From Apoda limacodes (taxonomy: Eukaryota > Arthropoda > Insecta > Lepidoptera > Limacodidae), in assembly GCA_946406115.1 (NCBI GenBank), contig OX291557.1, positions 16,462,501-16,526,500 of the forward strand: a DNA stretch of 64,000 bases, in the 5' to 3' direction. A program made the translations under genes and the position numbers. This document shows, in pieces, positions 1 through 10,799 of the stretch. The notes under the pieces are model-generated. The model was not told the origin of the DNA. It made no database searches and saw nothing but the letters and a program-made list of their open reading frames with translations. Positions within the stretch are counted from its first letter, which is position 1; the number at the start of each line of letters is the position of its first letter.

Positions 1-584
1 TGCGAGATATCATTAGTCGTAAGGAACATGTCACACGAAACATACCCATACCGTATCTAATAGGGCGCATTAAGTTTGGAAAACGAAAGTAAACCCTTAC
101 TAAATACGAAAATAAAAGTTAAAAAATAACGACTTCTACACACGCATCCAAAACTTAGTCAAATTAAAAGTTGACTGCAATAAACAATAAAAAATATTGA
201 ATAGACTCATTTGATACGAGTTTTTGTCATAATGATGGTATCACAGGTTTTTTAGGCAGCGAGTAACTAACGGCGAAGCAAAGTTTCAGCATATTCAGAG
301 AGTGTTTATACTGTCTGCTTGCGTGAGGGATTTTTATTTATTAACCGATTATTATTAAAGACCGTTAAATAATTCTGCTACTGCTTTTCATATGTAACAT
401 TAAAAAAATTATTAGTGAATTTTGTAAATTATCTTTTTTTAATTTTTTATAAATGTCTTAGCATAACTAAACACAAAAAAAAAAAAATAATTAAACTTAG
501 CTCCATAAGAAAACTTTATGTGAACAATTTTTTTTAATTATGTAATTTTCTACACTGGAGTAATTTTTTACAAAAGCAAAATTG
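1..584. other. AT-rich sequence without recognised features
   Basis: I see no coding-like frame, splice-flanked exon or known repeat here, only AT-rich sequence with short A and T runs. Confidence 0.5.
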
Positions 585-1070
585 TTTTTTTATACCATTA
601 AGGTGTCAAACAAGCTTAAGGTCCGCCTGAAGGTAAACGGTCACCGTGTGTGCCTATGGACGCTTGCAACATCGGGGGTATCACTTGCGCTGCGTCAACC
701 CTTAAAAAATCTAATAACTCTTTCTTGAAATACTGTAGTTCTTAGAGAAAACCTTGGCATGGACCTCATTCCTCAACCCAAGCGTTCGCGGGAGGAAGTT
801 TCTCTGAAACTGCACTGTACGCGACCATTTCGGTTCTAAAGTGTGAGAATGAAGTCCCTGCCGATGGCGAGCGGTGCGATGGTAGAAAGAAGCCGTGGGC
901 ATCATTCTTCAGAACACATCCCATTGTACAAGCGGTAGAACACACACAGGGAGGCAAAGTCTCTCCTCAGACTTAAAGGCTCGATGAAGCAAGTGCTCAT
1001 AGCTCGTCGTTGAACCGAGTCAAAAGGGCCAAGCTGGTATCCAGGTGCACCCTCCCAGAGATATCCGCCT
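585..1070 (-). mobile_element. LINE fragment (family A): reverse-transcriptase C-terminus plus 3' UTR
   Basis: This is the 3' end of a non-LTR retrotransposon read on the minus strand. The 3' UTR and A-rich tail lie near 585-710 and include the inverse of the ccaccttagtggtataaa motif that recurs in the window. Upstream, broken frames give pieces typical of the C-terminal region of lepidopteran LINE polymerases: RRDFASLCVFYRLYNG, HRTARHR and FQRNFLPRTLGLRNE. Stops and frameshifts show it is dead. The clade is uncertain (Jockey, R1 or CR1-like). Further copies lie at 10470-10530, 11075-11150, 53915-54092, 54890-55081 and 57640-57850. A piece of the reverse-transcriptase domain follows immediately in the opposite orientation. 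Confidence 0.8.
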
Positions 1071-1072
1071 GA

Positions 1073-1178
1073 GAGATATACCTAGAAAACCACGACCTGG
1101 TCAGCGATCGTCAATGTAGCTTTCGCTACGGTCGCTCGATTGGTGACCTTCTAGTGCATCTCACACACTGATGGGCAC
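1073..1178 (+). mobile_element. LINE reverse-transcriptase domain piece, inverted relative to its neighbour
   Basis: The plus-strand frame reads YLENHDLVSDRQ, then SFRYGRSIGDLLVHLTH, a stop and WA. This matches the reverse-transcriptase segment that in lepidopteran LINEs resembles SDRQYGFRxGRSTGDLL followed by a THRW-like motif. It abuts the minus-strand C-terminal piece at 585-1070, with gagatat near both sides of the junction. The head-to-head order suggests one 5'-inverted insertion. Independent insertion of two fragments is the alternative. Confidence 0.75.
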
Positions 1179-1230
1179 CACTACTGGTACACCGTCTGGC
1201 TTACTCAACTTATGAACGAATGTTATAAAC

Positions 1231-2053
1231 ATAACAAAAAATTGGCCAAGTACAAGTCGTACCGACGGCCTCACTTCTACCATACCATTTACGATTAGTA
1301 GTGCCTACAGCAAAATACAATGACAGCATTCGGCAGTCGGTTCATGTCTCATGCAGTTAAGTTGATTTTCAAGTTCCATCTATTTTCTTTACTAACTTCG
1401 AAAACATACGTTTAATAAATAATCTTTTTACGCTGTATAGCGTTGATCATAAGCAGTCGGGCATTCAATTTTATTTTTAATTTTTTTTTTAATTCGTTCG
1501 GTATTATTTGTTGCTGTATATAAGTCGGCTTTATAACAGTTATAGAGCATTACTGTAAAATGCAAGTTTAAAACATGTACGTATTACCGTTTTTGCACTA
1601 TTATTGTTATTTTTTACATAACATACCTTATACGTCCCCACTGTAGTTACGGCCTACCTTCACAGTGGACGAAGGAGATTTGGGCCATAATCCATCACAC
1701 GGGCCAGGTGCAGATTGTGGACTTTACACATCTACGTATTTTCGATGTATGCAGGCGCCCTTACGACGTTTTCCTTCACCAAACTTCCAGTGGTGTGAAC
1801 AAATAACATTTACTTGAGAAATTAAGAAAAATACTCATCAGGACACACGCCGAGCTCTTACCCCTGTCCCCCAGAACGCGAGGCAAATACCAAAACAACT
1901 AGGCAACCACCGACCGATAAAATTACATATTCTGTACAAATTTGAGTATAAACCTATTGTGGTTTAAAAGATGGAAACCTTTAAAGGTCGCACAGACAGA
2001 TACCTCAGTAATATGCACCTGTTTGCACGCTTTGAGTAAGAAACCCTAAAAAA
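1231..2053. repeat. Possible split copy of a dispersed element (ggccaag...aaccctaaaa family)
   Basis: The left edge near 1240 carries a degraded ggccaagtacaagtcgtacc. The right edge at about 1965-2053 reads aaaggtcgcacagacagata and ends in cgctttgagtaagaaaccct. The same two edges bound the copy at 40685-41042. The longer distance here would be partly explained by the SINE at 1627-1916. Matching two diverged edges by eye is uncertain. Confidence 0.45.
1627..1916 (-). mobile_element. tRNA-derived SINE, copy 1
   Basis: The copy shares an ordered set of blocks with 23761-24030: tttgggccataat, a cagattgtg-like block, and ttttccttcaccaaa. At its high-coordinate end the minus strand shows a degraded tRNA-like head (ggttgcctagttgtttt, then a B-box-like ggggtaagagctc). 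The SINE therefore runs from about 1916 down to 1627. The polymerase III boxes are too degraded to expect activity. Confidence 0.65.
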
Positions 2054-2527
2054 CAATAGGAAATAAATACATTGTAGTCACATGCAGATATCTTTCAGTA
2101 AGTAGACATAAGGAGAAAATTGTAGCAATTACAGAATGACCGTAATGACGATGGTTAACCATTTACAAACGACATGGTAAATAATTCCTAATATGACATT
2201 GATTAGTCCAGTCATGAAAATCAAGAACACATAATGACTATTTAAAGACTTAAAGGTCGATTTTATTATCATATTGTATGGTTCTTGTAGAACTATTAGT
2301 TCTTATGACAATGGCATTGATAATGTTCTGAATGCACGCGAACGGTTTTTTTTTTCTTTGCTCCCTAATGCGTGACTAGTTTATTTTTCCTTATTCTTTT
2401 TGAAGAAAAACCTCATCAGTTGATAGTAAATTAGTGCATAGTTCCAATAGAATGAAATGTGTAACTAACGAGTGGATTTATGCGATTTTAGAGGGACCTT
2501 AAAATTGAATAATCATCCTTCTTCCTA
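2054..2527. other. AT-rich spacer
   Basis: No gene or recognised repeat. There is a T run at 2346-2354. Confidence 0.4.
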
Positions 2528-2800
2528 AATTCATACTAATATTATAAATGCAAAAGTAACTGCGTCTGTCTATTACCGCTTTACACTTAAATCACTGAAC
2601 CGATTGAGATGAAATTTGGTATGGAAATAGTTTTAGTCCCGTGAAAGGATAGTTTTTATCCCGAAAAAAGTATTCGCAGGAATAACTATAACTGAGTTTA
2701 AACGAATTATAACTTGCTTTAACAAACTTCATTAGTTATAATTAAGGTGTTGCCGTTATAATCCCACGCCGATAATCAAATTTAGGGAGCGTTGCTGGGA
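2528..2800 (+). mobile_element. Helitron-like non-autonomous element, diverged
   Basis: The sequence begins tactaatattataaatgc, continues with ctgaaccgattgagatgaaa and tttggtatggaaatagtttt, and ends with a block around gccgttataatcccacgccg. This block order is that of a very common lepidopteran Helitron-like family. The terminal ctag is not preserved here. Related fragments lie at 19957-20265, 20640-22213, 22480-22555, 27415-27560, 36210-36480 and 61085-61165. Confidence 0.65.
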
Positions 2801-2904
2801 AAAAGTAGTTCTAAATAAAATTTGCCGTAACTTAAAAATGAATTTATTCACAGCATAGTCTTAAGTGACGAATATGATAGTGATAATAATATATTAATTG
2901 GGCT

Positions 2905-3235
2905 ACGGTAAGAGTACAGTGGGGCTAGTCCTCAAGCTCAAAGTTGCCCAGCGTGTGAGAAAACGAGAACCAAAGGCACTGACATAGCTCGCAGACTCAA
3001 CAAGCTGAAGTGGCAGTGAGCTGGCCCGTCTGTCAAAGGAGCAGCGGAGATGGTGCAGAAGTATTTTATAGAGTGGAGACCGCGTAATGGAAATCGAAGC
3101 GTAGGAGGCCTTCCAGCTTGATGGACTGATGACCTTAAAAGGATGGCCGGTATAGTAGCTGAAGTTGGTGCGCCATGGAGAAAGCAGTGGAAAAATACAA
3201 GCCGATATGATAATGATGGTGACGGAAAGAGCCAT
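2905..3235 (+). pseudogene. RTE-type LINE C-terminus, internally deleted pseudogene
   Basis: The plus strand encodes LKLKVAQR, then RTKGTDIARRLNKLKWQ, a stop and AG. Further on come a frame with FIEWRPRNGNRSVGGLPA, a stop, and WTDDLKRMAG. This is the C-terminal end of RTE-clade endonuclease/reverse-transcriptase proteins. A stretch usually present between VAQR and RRRTK (MLGVSLRD...RNEE) is missing, and at least two stops interrupt the frame. The 3' end finishes in a short gataatgatggtgac tract, as RTE elements often do. The 110-codon open frame on the opposite strand is an antisense shadow. Confidence 0.85.
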
Positions 3236-3844
3236 AGGACAAAGCTAGTATTGTATTAATATAAGAATTTTGTAAAAAGCGACGAGTACCTTGTCATTTC
3301 CTTTCTCCGTCAACCACTTGCCTTGTTTAAGGGAACAAATATACGGAAATATTAAGAAGTGAGTTGCAATTTTATTGTGTGTCGAAGAATTATGACGTAT
3401 GAGAAATCGGCATTTGCAAATCGTTTAGTCGATAGTAAGGAAATTGCAGACAATTTTGCGTAATAGGCTTTTAGGGCTCGTACCATGTCCCTAGTTTAAC
3501 GGCGAGTATTGACTTAGGTACTCAGGTACTGACTATTTTTATGATATTTGTTTATAATAGGAGGGTTTCTTTATTTGTTTTTATTACAATTTTATTATTG
3601 TTGTTGAAGGAGGCAATTTGAATAAAAGCTAGTCTACGGTTTACTTAAAGTACGTAGGTACCTACTTATACTATTATTTTTTGAGAAACGTGCTTACAAA
3701 GTCCTAATAGCTAAATTATTATTAAAAAAAGCCGTAAACGTTTAAAAAGATAAGTATCCTGAGAAATAAAGAAAAATCAGGAATATGAAAAAAAAACTAC
3801 ATTTACACAAAACTATATAAATTTGTTTAGAATAACCATCAAAA
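3236..3844. other. AT-rich spacer
   Basis: No gene or recognised repeat was seen between the two LINE remnants. Confidence 0.4.
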
Positions 3845-4010
3845 AAGGTCAGGCCAGGTCAGGAGTACTCGGAACCGTAGAAAATGTATGAAAGCATTGA
3901 TGCGTATAGATGAGGCAAGAGAGGTATGCCAGGAACGTAGCAAGTGGCAGTCTTTGGTCTCTGCCTACCCCTCTGGGAAACAGGCGTGATATTATGTACC
4001 TATGTATGTG
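3845..4010 (+). pseudogene. LINE C-terminal tail (RTE-like), 3' fragment
   Basis: A frame from about 3850 reads RKCMKALMRIDEAREVCQER and continues SKWQSLVSAYPSGKQA to a stop at 3987-3989. The closing SAYPSGKQA is a familiar C-terminus of lepidopteran LINE polymerases. It is followed by a short gtacctatgtatgtg tail. Only the last 50 or so codons survive, consistent with 5' truncation. It belongs to a different subfamily from the copies at 2905 and 5729. Confidence 0.75.
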
Positions 4011-4519
4011 TTAAAAAAACTGATCACAACTCCTATTTTCAACTCTTATGTAACCGGCCTTTGTTCTTTCATAAACTTTTGGAAGTATAGAATTTTGTCC
4101 TCTCTTAGTATGTTTAAATACAAAATTTTACAGCCTTTATACATATATCATCTTCTGAAAAAGTTGTAAGTTCTGATGATATAGTTTGCCACAAAATTAA
4201 CACAAAAAAATAAATAAAACGTGTTGAAAGTAGCTACTAGCAGTTGAAATGGGGCTATTTAAAAAAAAAACTACCCCGTCAATTCTAGTTGTTTTTTGTC
4301 TATTGAACCTAACTTATTGTTTAATTGTTTTAATTGTCATTGTGGTTGTTTTCATATCATAGTTCAGTATATACTTAGTTATCGTTCTCTTATGACCCGG
4401 TAAATAATTACCGGATATAAAACAAAATTTGATAAATATAAATATAGTAACTGAAAAGTAAGTAAAATATATTACTTTTTATTTTGTCGCAGTCAATTAT
4501 AAAAATTAGAGTAAACAAC

Positions 4520-4650
4520 ACGTGAAAAAAAATTTATATCGGTCCTTTGTAACCCTCGCTTCGCTCAGGATTTAACTCCAGCTTCCTTCGCTGCTCTTGG
4601 GATCCAACTTAGTCCCTCGAATTAAAATCTCTTATTTTTCACTTGTTGGC
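4520..4650. repeat. Dispersed repeat, family S, copy 1
   Basis: The core is ccctcgcttcgctcaggatt, then ccttcgctgctcttggga and ccctcgaattaaaatctc. It shares an imperfect block order with 25530-25640, and parts recur at 16900-17040 and 36840-37040. I recognise the pattern as a lepidopteran interspersed repeat but cannot name its class. Confidence 0.5.
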
Positions 4651-4891
4651 CTTTAATAATTAACCTTAAATTGTGCATATCCGACACGCACTAACCCGGC
4701 GCTTAATTATCGTAAGAGTTTCAAGTTTTGTTTTACAAACAAAAGTATACTTACAATTAATATATGGGTGGGGGGAATAAAAGGCCAGTACCTACCCTAA
4801 ATATTGATGATGGACGATTTTACTAAAAGGAAACATTCCATTATTTACTTAAATAAGTTAAGCTGCATTCAAAGGTTTTGAATATAGCACA

Positions 4892-5207
4892 TGTTTGAGC
4901 CGAGAAACGAACCTGTAAAATATAAAGAAAAACAACATGTATAATATTATAAGGATCAGTTTTGTTGAAATAATATACTGTCTTAAATTGAAAAAAAAAA
5001 CAAAATATTACATGTTTATTTTAATAGTACTATAATAAATAATCTAAATAACTGGTAATTTAGTTCATAAATACTTTTTATCATGTTGGGTTTTTCTTTT
5101 AATTTAAGCTATGTTATTTAAAAAAGTTGTTCAGAAAATGAACCTTATGAATGACCCTTAAAACACAGTTTTTTTTTTTCATATTTTACAGTTTTGGTCC
5201 TCGGCTT
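4892..5207. mobile_element. MITE with roughly 40-bp terminal inverted repeats
   Basis: The left end tgtttgagccgagaaacgaa is followed by cctgtaaaatataaag. The right end, reverse-complemented, reads tgttcaagccgaggaccaaa followed by actgtaaaatatgaaa. The ends are therefore imperfect inverted repeats about 310 bp apart. The interior has no coding capacity. agcaca occurs just outside both ends (4886-4891 and 5208-5213) and may be a target-site duplication. Confidence 0.6.
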
Positions 5208-5689
5208 GAACAGGGTAAGCACAGTTTTAATTTATTTTAGAAAATTAAAGGAACATTTTATTTCAGTAAAATTTGCCATGATGAATATTTAAAGTACTTT
5301 CCCTCCAACCACGACCTTTCTTTTCCATCCTATTTATACCTAGTCATACTTAATAGTCAATTTCATTCTTCATATGCATGCAAATCATAATATCATTTGA
5401 ATGCAAAATCAATTTAATTTTGCATAGCATTTCTCCAATAACTCGGTTATCGAATCACTTTCTCTAAATTATTTAAATTATGAAAAGGTTGGACCTCCTC
5501 TCGACGTACAGCTAAACAATTTGATCATTACTGAGTCGTACTGCTGAAAACACAATTTTTACAGTAAAGGCCAAGTAAGACAGTATGTTAATTTTTGGAT
5601 ACAGAAAAACTAATCAACTTATTTATTTATTTTAACTTTCAGTCAATGCATGAAAATCATTATTTTATCTGTTCTATTCTGGTTCGTTT

Positions 5690-5726
5690 TGTGTGCATTC
5701 ATGAACCAAATTCATGAATGCACACA
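5690..5726. repeat. 16-bp perfect inverted repeat at an RTE 5' junction
   Basis: Bases 5690-5705 (tgtgtgcattcatgaa) are exactly reverse-complemented at 5711-5726, with spacer ccaaa. The hairpin lies at the point where recognisable RTE coding sequence begins. Confidence 0.9.
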
Positions 5727-5728
5727 CT

Positions 5729-6172
5729 CATGCATCAAAACTAAAATGGCAATGGGCTGGATACGTAGCACGACTAACAGATAACAGATGGACAATTGCG
5801 AGCACAAAATGGAACGGACCAGAAGGCAAACGAAAGGTAGGAAGACCATACAGAAGGTGGGCTGATGATATTCAAGAAAATGTAGGAACAGACTGGCTAA
5901 AAACCAGTAAAAATCGAAAACTGTGGAAGACAACGGTGAAGGCCTTTACCTAAAAAAGGGATCCATAATATAAAATAATAATACTATAATTTAAGTCTAT
6001 AAAACTAAAACTAATTAAAATTAATGTTCTGAATTAACCTAAGATAATAAAATAAAGTAACCTAATCTATAATTACAATATACTAATTAATCCAAATTGT
6101 CCATAAATATAAATTGTAGTATTTGTAGTAAGTAAATAAAATAAAAGGCATTTTTATTTATTTATTATTAAA
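5729..6172 (+). pseudogene. RTE-type LINE 3' end: 75-codon C-terminus and 3' UTR
   Basis: The open frame carries SKLKWQWAGYVARLTDNRW, then EGKRKVGRPYRRWADDIQEN and WLKTSKNRKLWKTTVKAFT, ending at 5951-5953. This is the conserved C-terminal segment of RTE-clade LINE proteins. No in-frame stop interrupts it, so the copy is fairly young, but everything upstream (endonuclease and polymerase) is missing through 5' truncation. The 3' UTR runs to a short attt-rich repeat tail at 6150-6172, as expected for this clade. It cannot move by itself. Confidence 0.88.
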
Positions 6173-7062
6173 GCTATCCAACGGAAAGTTTTAGGTATCT
6201 GAAAAACAGTAACAGCTCTAATAATGTGTTTCTTTAAATAAAGCTGTCACAATTAAAGAATAAAAAGGAAAATATAGATATCACGATGTAAGTTTCTCCT
6301 GCATAAATATATATATATATATATATAGATGTAAAAACCTATGCTATTTAAAAAAATTACTAAAAATGTTAACTTCAAGTACTGTACTGAATTTTAATTG
6401 CATCGGCGGCTTTGCTATTTCAGTACCAACTTTAAAAAAAAAGTGCAATTAAAATCATAAAGCAGACACAAGTTTTTAGTACTGGTATTATTAACACATA
6501 TTTAGTTTTCATATAGGTTGATACTTGTATTGATGTAACGTAAAAAAAAACATATTCTGTAACCAAACCTTGGATATGTGTATTTCATTTAGCTGTACCT
6601 ACCTATCTGTACACACTTTCATACGAGCACATAACCAACGTTCATAAAGTCGTCTAACTCCATAAATTTCTGCAGGTACGTCAATATGTCGACCTTTGAA
6701 ATTACCTCGGCGATTGGGTACGAAATATGAATAGCAAATTGGATGGCACAGTAGCCCCCACATGCTAGACTGCTGTGTCTATGTCCTACTGAGCAGCGCT
6801 TAAGAAAATTCCATGAATGCAAAATAAGCCTCTAACAACCACATTGTATTGGTTCTTGGCGTGTTCTGCTTGATGAGAATAAATTTTATATTTGTCAAGG
6901 GTTGCCAACTTTCTTTAACTACAAGTACGTATAGGTTTTTTTATTTATTTTTCTTCATCAATTTTTTTTATTAATAAAGTCTTATTAGTTACATGTTATG
7001 TTTTAGCTCATTCATTTGCTATAATAATATGTAAAACTTTTCTTAATTTTAATTTTATGCAA
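6173..7062. other. AT-rich stretch with a short (TA)n tract
   Basis: An AT dinucleotide tract lies at about 6306-6326. On the minus strand, 6822-6619 is a 67-codon open frame ending YLQKFMELDDFMNVGYVLV. It looks somewhat protein-like but has no recognised domain or convincing splice frame, so I do not call it a gene. Confidence 0.4.
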
Positions 7063-7428
7063 TTAAGAGAAGGCGATTCGAAGCGCTTCTCAGCGTGCTT
7101 CATACAAACGAATTTCTTACTTATTTTTGACACTTGATGCTAATCAAAGACCACGAAATTTTGAGGACATGTTCTAGTAATAAATATCTAGGCCTGCATT
7201 GTGCCAGTTTTCTATTGAATTTTATAGTTTAAAAGTTAAACAGGATTCTAGTTTTTCATATAAATGGTTATAAGAAAAAATTCTAATTAATAAAAACATT
7301 TGACAAGATTTTGGAAAAATCACTCTTTTGATTATGACTCAGAAATTTCACTGTGATTGATAAGTAAATGTCCAAAACAAATGAGGAATTCGTTTGTATG
7401 AAGCCCGCTGCGTAGTGTATTCTCTTAA
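7063..7428. mobile_element. MITE, 366 bp, bounded by TTAA
   Basis: The ends are ttaagagaa and ttctcttaa. Subterminal inverted repeats match over about 45 bp with mismatches. The longest shared core is gcttcatacaaacgaatt on the left and aattcgtttgtatgaagc on the right. The interior is AT-rich and non-coding. TTAA at both borders fits a piggyBac-type target duplication, but the TIR start does not clearly match piggyBac, so the superfamily is open. Confidence 0.7.
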
Positions 7429-9545
7429 TGTTACTAAACATTTAATTGATTATATTTACCGATAATGTACATTAAACTGAGTAGCGATTGAATGGTAGGT
7501 AACTTGTTGAACTACGAATTCTAAATTTTTAAGTTTCTGTACATTTCCGTTTTTAAGTTTTAAGTAATACCGCAGGCTATCATTTAAATAAATAATAAAC
7601 TAATATTTTAGTAATTTCTTTTCTTTAAATAAGTTAGTAGGTAATTTGTATTTCACATTTTTTCATAAAATATAAGAGCCTTCAATTTTTTTCTATGATC
7701 TCATAAAATACAGGTATCATAAAAACTTTCACTGATATTGCCTCAAAACACACAACACTACACAATAAAGTTGTAATAAAAAGAACATAAACTTAGTTAT
7801 CAAACAACAATTAGGTACAATAAAACATTGAGTACCAAATCACTACAATAGTTACAAAATATAAAAACATCCGTGCGGCAAAAGTGGCTAACTTTTAAAA
7901 CGTTATATGACTGGCAATAAAACGTTCCCGTACAAGCACAATACTTGCAGAAATATTTTTGAATACGGAATTAGGTTTGTCAAAATCGCGTAGAGCAGAT
8001 AAGGCAAAAAAAAAAAAAACAAATTTGTAACGGGTAAAGTTTTTGGAGGCGAAATGTGTCCCTCGGGTGCTGAATCTTCGTCGGCCTAGCTCGTAAAACG
8101 CGAGACGTGGGCAAGCGGGCAAATTTGTCCTGAAAGCAACCTATGACGTTTTGATGAAACGTCCTTTGACTGCTTTTGAACCAAAAAAAGCTAAATCCAT
8201 ATTTTGTACCGATATACAACAATAAAAAATGTTAAGGATGTACTTATATATAAATAGAAAAATATTGTTTGTGGAATGAAAAAGAAATGGATATAAATTA
8301 TAAATAAAAACAATGTTTCTTTTTAAAAGAATAAACAGTACAAATGCCCCTCATATGATGCTCGCCTCAAAAGAATGGCACCCGTGTCTAAGCTATCTTG
8401 TAGGAATTTTAAATTGGACGAATCGCTCAAATGTAAATGGTTTTCCTTTATACCCCATCCTCTTCGCCTGCCCACCCCCATCTATTGCGCGCCTAGAGGC
8501 GACGTGCATACCAACATACACGCACACATGCTCAAGAAAGCCTATATCGTACATCACCATTGGAGATAGACCTCTTTGTGTATACGCCAAACGATTTTCA
8601 GTTCAACTTTGCATAACGATTCGGGAAGCAAAGGGGTTCATCTCCCGTTGGTATTTTTAGTCCAACGTACAGATGTACGAATCCCACACACGTTCAAATC
8701 TCATCTTAAACATATCTACTAGTAATGCGAGTGTGAATATATAAATACGATCGCGAGTTGAAAACGCGAAACGCAATATGTCTTCATAGTGAGAGGTATA
8801 GGGATTCTTTCTCTGAAGGTCTTTAACAAAACCGTATATATGTGCTATATAAGGAAGTGATATCACATATTTAAGGAGTGTTTTTATTTTTTGGTACACT
8901 TGTTTGTTTTTTTTAGGTATTTAGCTATAACATTCAGGCCTTATAAATCTACTGAAGGCTTCTTTCTTCGAGTATAGAGTCGTAAAAGTTTAGTGTATGG
9001 GATTGGTCGACTAATTAATTAAAGACGCTATTGCATTATCGATACCCTCCCTTACCAATTTGATACCGAGTGTCCGATAAAAAGGCGATATGTAGACCGT
9101 ATTATAGAATCTAACAATGTTGATCAACATAGAGTAACACATACACCTATATTACAATTTATCAAAATGTTTCCGTTGAAAACTCAAGGAATGTTCTAGT
9201 TATTTGTGTTAATTTTTTTGAAAAAATAAAATATATGAAAATTTTAAATTTTCTTGAAATAATTCTGTTTCTTCAACATTATATTTATATAATGACTTGA
9301 CCTTTATTCTTTACTTTTCCTTTTCATTTAGATGTAATTTAAAGTTATATATCATTATGGAATAAAACATATTCACCTATGTAATAAGATATTTTTGTAT
9401 TTCTAAACATTCTGTGTATATTTTATAAGTTTCTGTGTTGTGGTAATATCTAGGAAGTAAACTTTACAACTAAGTATTATACTTTGTGATGTGGACATTT
9501 TCTATGATAATTTTTTGTTTCAATAAAATCTGTAGGCAGTTCAGG
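7429..9545. other. Long gene-free stretch with a GC-richer block at about 8310-8790
   Basis: The block at 8310-8790 is less AT-rich than its surroundings. It carries open frames of 115 and 64 codons (plus) and 65 codons (minus), all overlapping, none of them recognisable. Its edge holds tatataaatacgatcgcg at about 8738. Frames open on both strands over the same bases argue against a coding exon. A regulatory region or unrecognised repeat is more likely. The rest is plain AT-rich sequence. Confidence 0.35.
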
Positions 9546-9679
9546 AAGCTTATTAGAAACAGTCCCGAGTACGCCAGGCTATGGAATTCTAGACAAAGAT
9601 GTGTGTAAGTACTTTCACGGGTCTCGAGAGGTAAGACCTACTTACTACGTAGGTACTCGAGACTGTTCCCAATAAACTT
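9546..9679. mobile_element. Short near-palindromic MITE, 134 bp
   Basis: The left end (9546-9572, aagcttattagaaacagtcc...) and right end (9653-9679) are inverted repeats matching at 23 of 27 positions. The interior includes ggaattctagacaaagatgt and gggtctcgagaggtaag. A partial, diverged relative lies at 17411-17530. Confidence 0.65.
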
Positions 9680-10469
9680 ATTCCGTGTTTATTTAGTGCC
9701 GGATATTTTAAAGACAAACCACTAACACTGATATTACCATGAATTTAATTTAAAAATTATAATAGTTTTCTTAAATATTTAAATCATTTCTGATTTGCAA
9801 TATTTTTTTAATTAAATAATAGTTCTGCTACTCACCACTAGATGGCGCTACATGGTAAAAGATTTTAAACAAAACAAAATTTGGAAGTGTGCCAAAATAT
9901 TACAGAATTAATTGTTTTCGTCCCTATAAGTGTACTTATTATTAAATAATTTATAACATATAATATAATTTTTTTTTTTTTATAATTTTTTGTATTTAAT
10001 ATAAAAATATTTTGTCCTAAAAAACCACTTATCAAATAGCAATTTGCAACCTTATTGACGGACATGTACAAAGCAAGTTAAGTCCATTTAAACTGAATTA
10101 AAACCGTGTTACAACTTAGATATAGGATAGTTGGCAGCGCTCATCCCCGTCTCGCCACACTTCGCACCTTACGATTGCTCTGTTTAGACGCTTTCGATAG
10201 CCGACACTTTAATGGGTTCATCACTTGTCACGCAGGGCTAAAAATGTTTGGTAAAAATATGCGTAGGGACTTCTTCGAATTTTAAAAACTGTAACGATAT
10301 CCATACATACTTACACAAATAAAATGTTACCTGAAAGGCTTCTGAAAGTTCTTATTTAACTTGGTACTATCTAGCTTATGTGAAAGTCATGCGAAAAACA
10401 GTCAAAGGTCTGCTAGTGCTAAGGTGCTACTTCATTTTCATTTATATTTATTTCGTATACGCAAATGCG
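9680..10469. other. AT-rich stretch with a shared repeat motif
   Basis: cactagatggcgcta lies at about 9836. The block ending near 10245 with cacttgtcacgcagggctaa resembles 47386-47412 (cacctgtcacgcaggactaa), so part of this stretch belongs to a dispersed repeat. No gene was seen. Confidence 0.35.
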
Positions 10470-10530
10470 TTTTTTTTTTATTTTATACCACCTGATGGTA
10501 AGCGGTCACCGTAGCCTAAGTTAGTAAAAG
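10470..10530 (-). mobile_element. LINE family A, 3'-end fragment
   Basis: The plus strand reads ttttataccacctgatggta followed by agcggtcaccgtagcc. This is the reverse complement of the family A 3' UTR, truncated just upstream. Confidence 0.6.
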
Positions 10531-10799
10531 TAAGTTAACTTTTGACACTCCAGTGGTAAACCTTCTTCAAAATTACCAGCTAATAGTCATTGTAGGCTTA
10601 AAAGATATTGACTGCGGTCTGAACTAATTCCAAAATACCTGTTAAGTATCTAGAATACCTTCGATTTCCAAAATTGTATCTATGAATTCAAGACCCAAAA
10701 TACAAATACTAGCTGGCGACTAGCATTGGTTGGTTAAAGTAAGGCGTGTTTAAATAATTAAGTATGTATAGTATATGTATAACAGGCTAAGAATAAGAT

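Noticed and set aside
2903..3235. 110-codon minus-strand open frame
   Set aside because: It is antisense to a recognisable plus-strand RTE pseudogene.
5180..5210. Apparent 23-bp micro-exon (ttacag | ... | gtaagc)
   Set aside because: Both splice-like words lie in or beside the right TIR of the MITE at 4892-5207. The left TIR carries the inverse of the acceptor.
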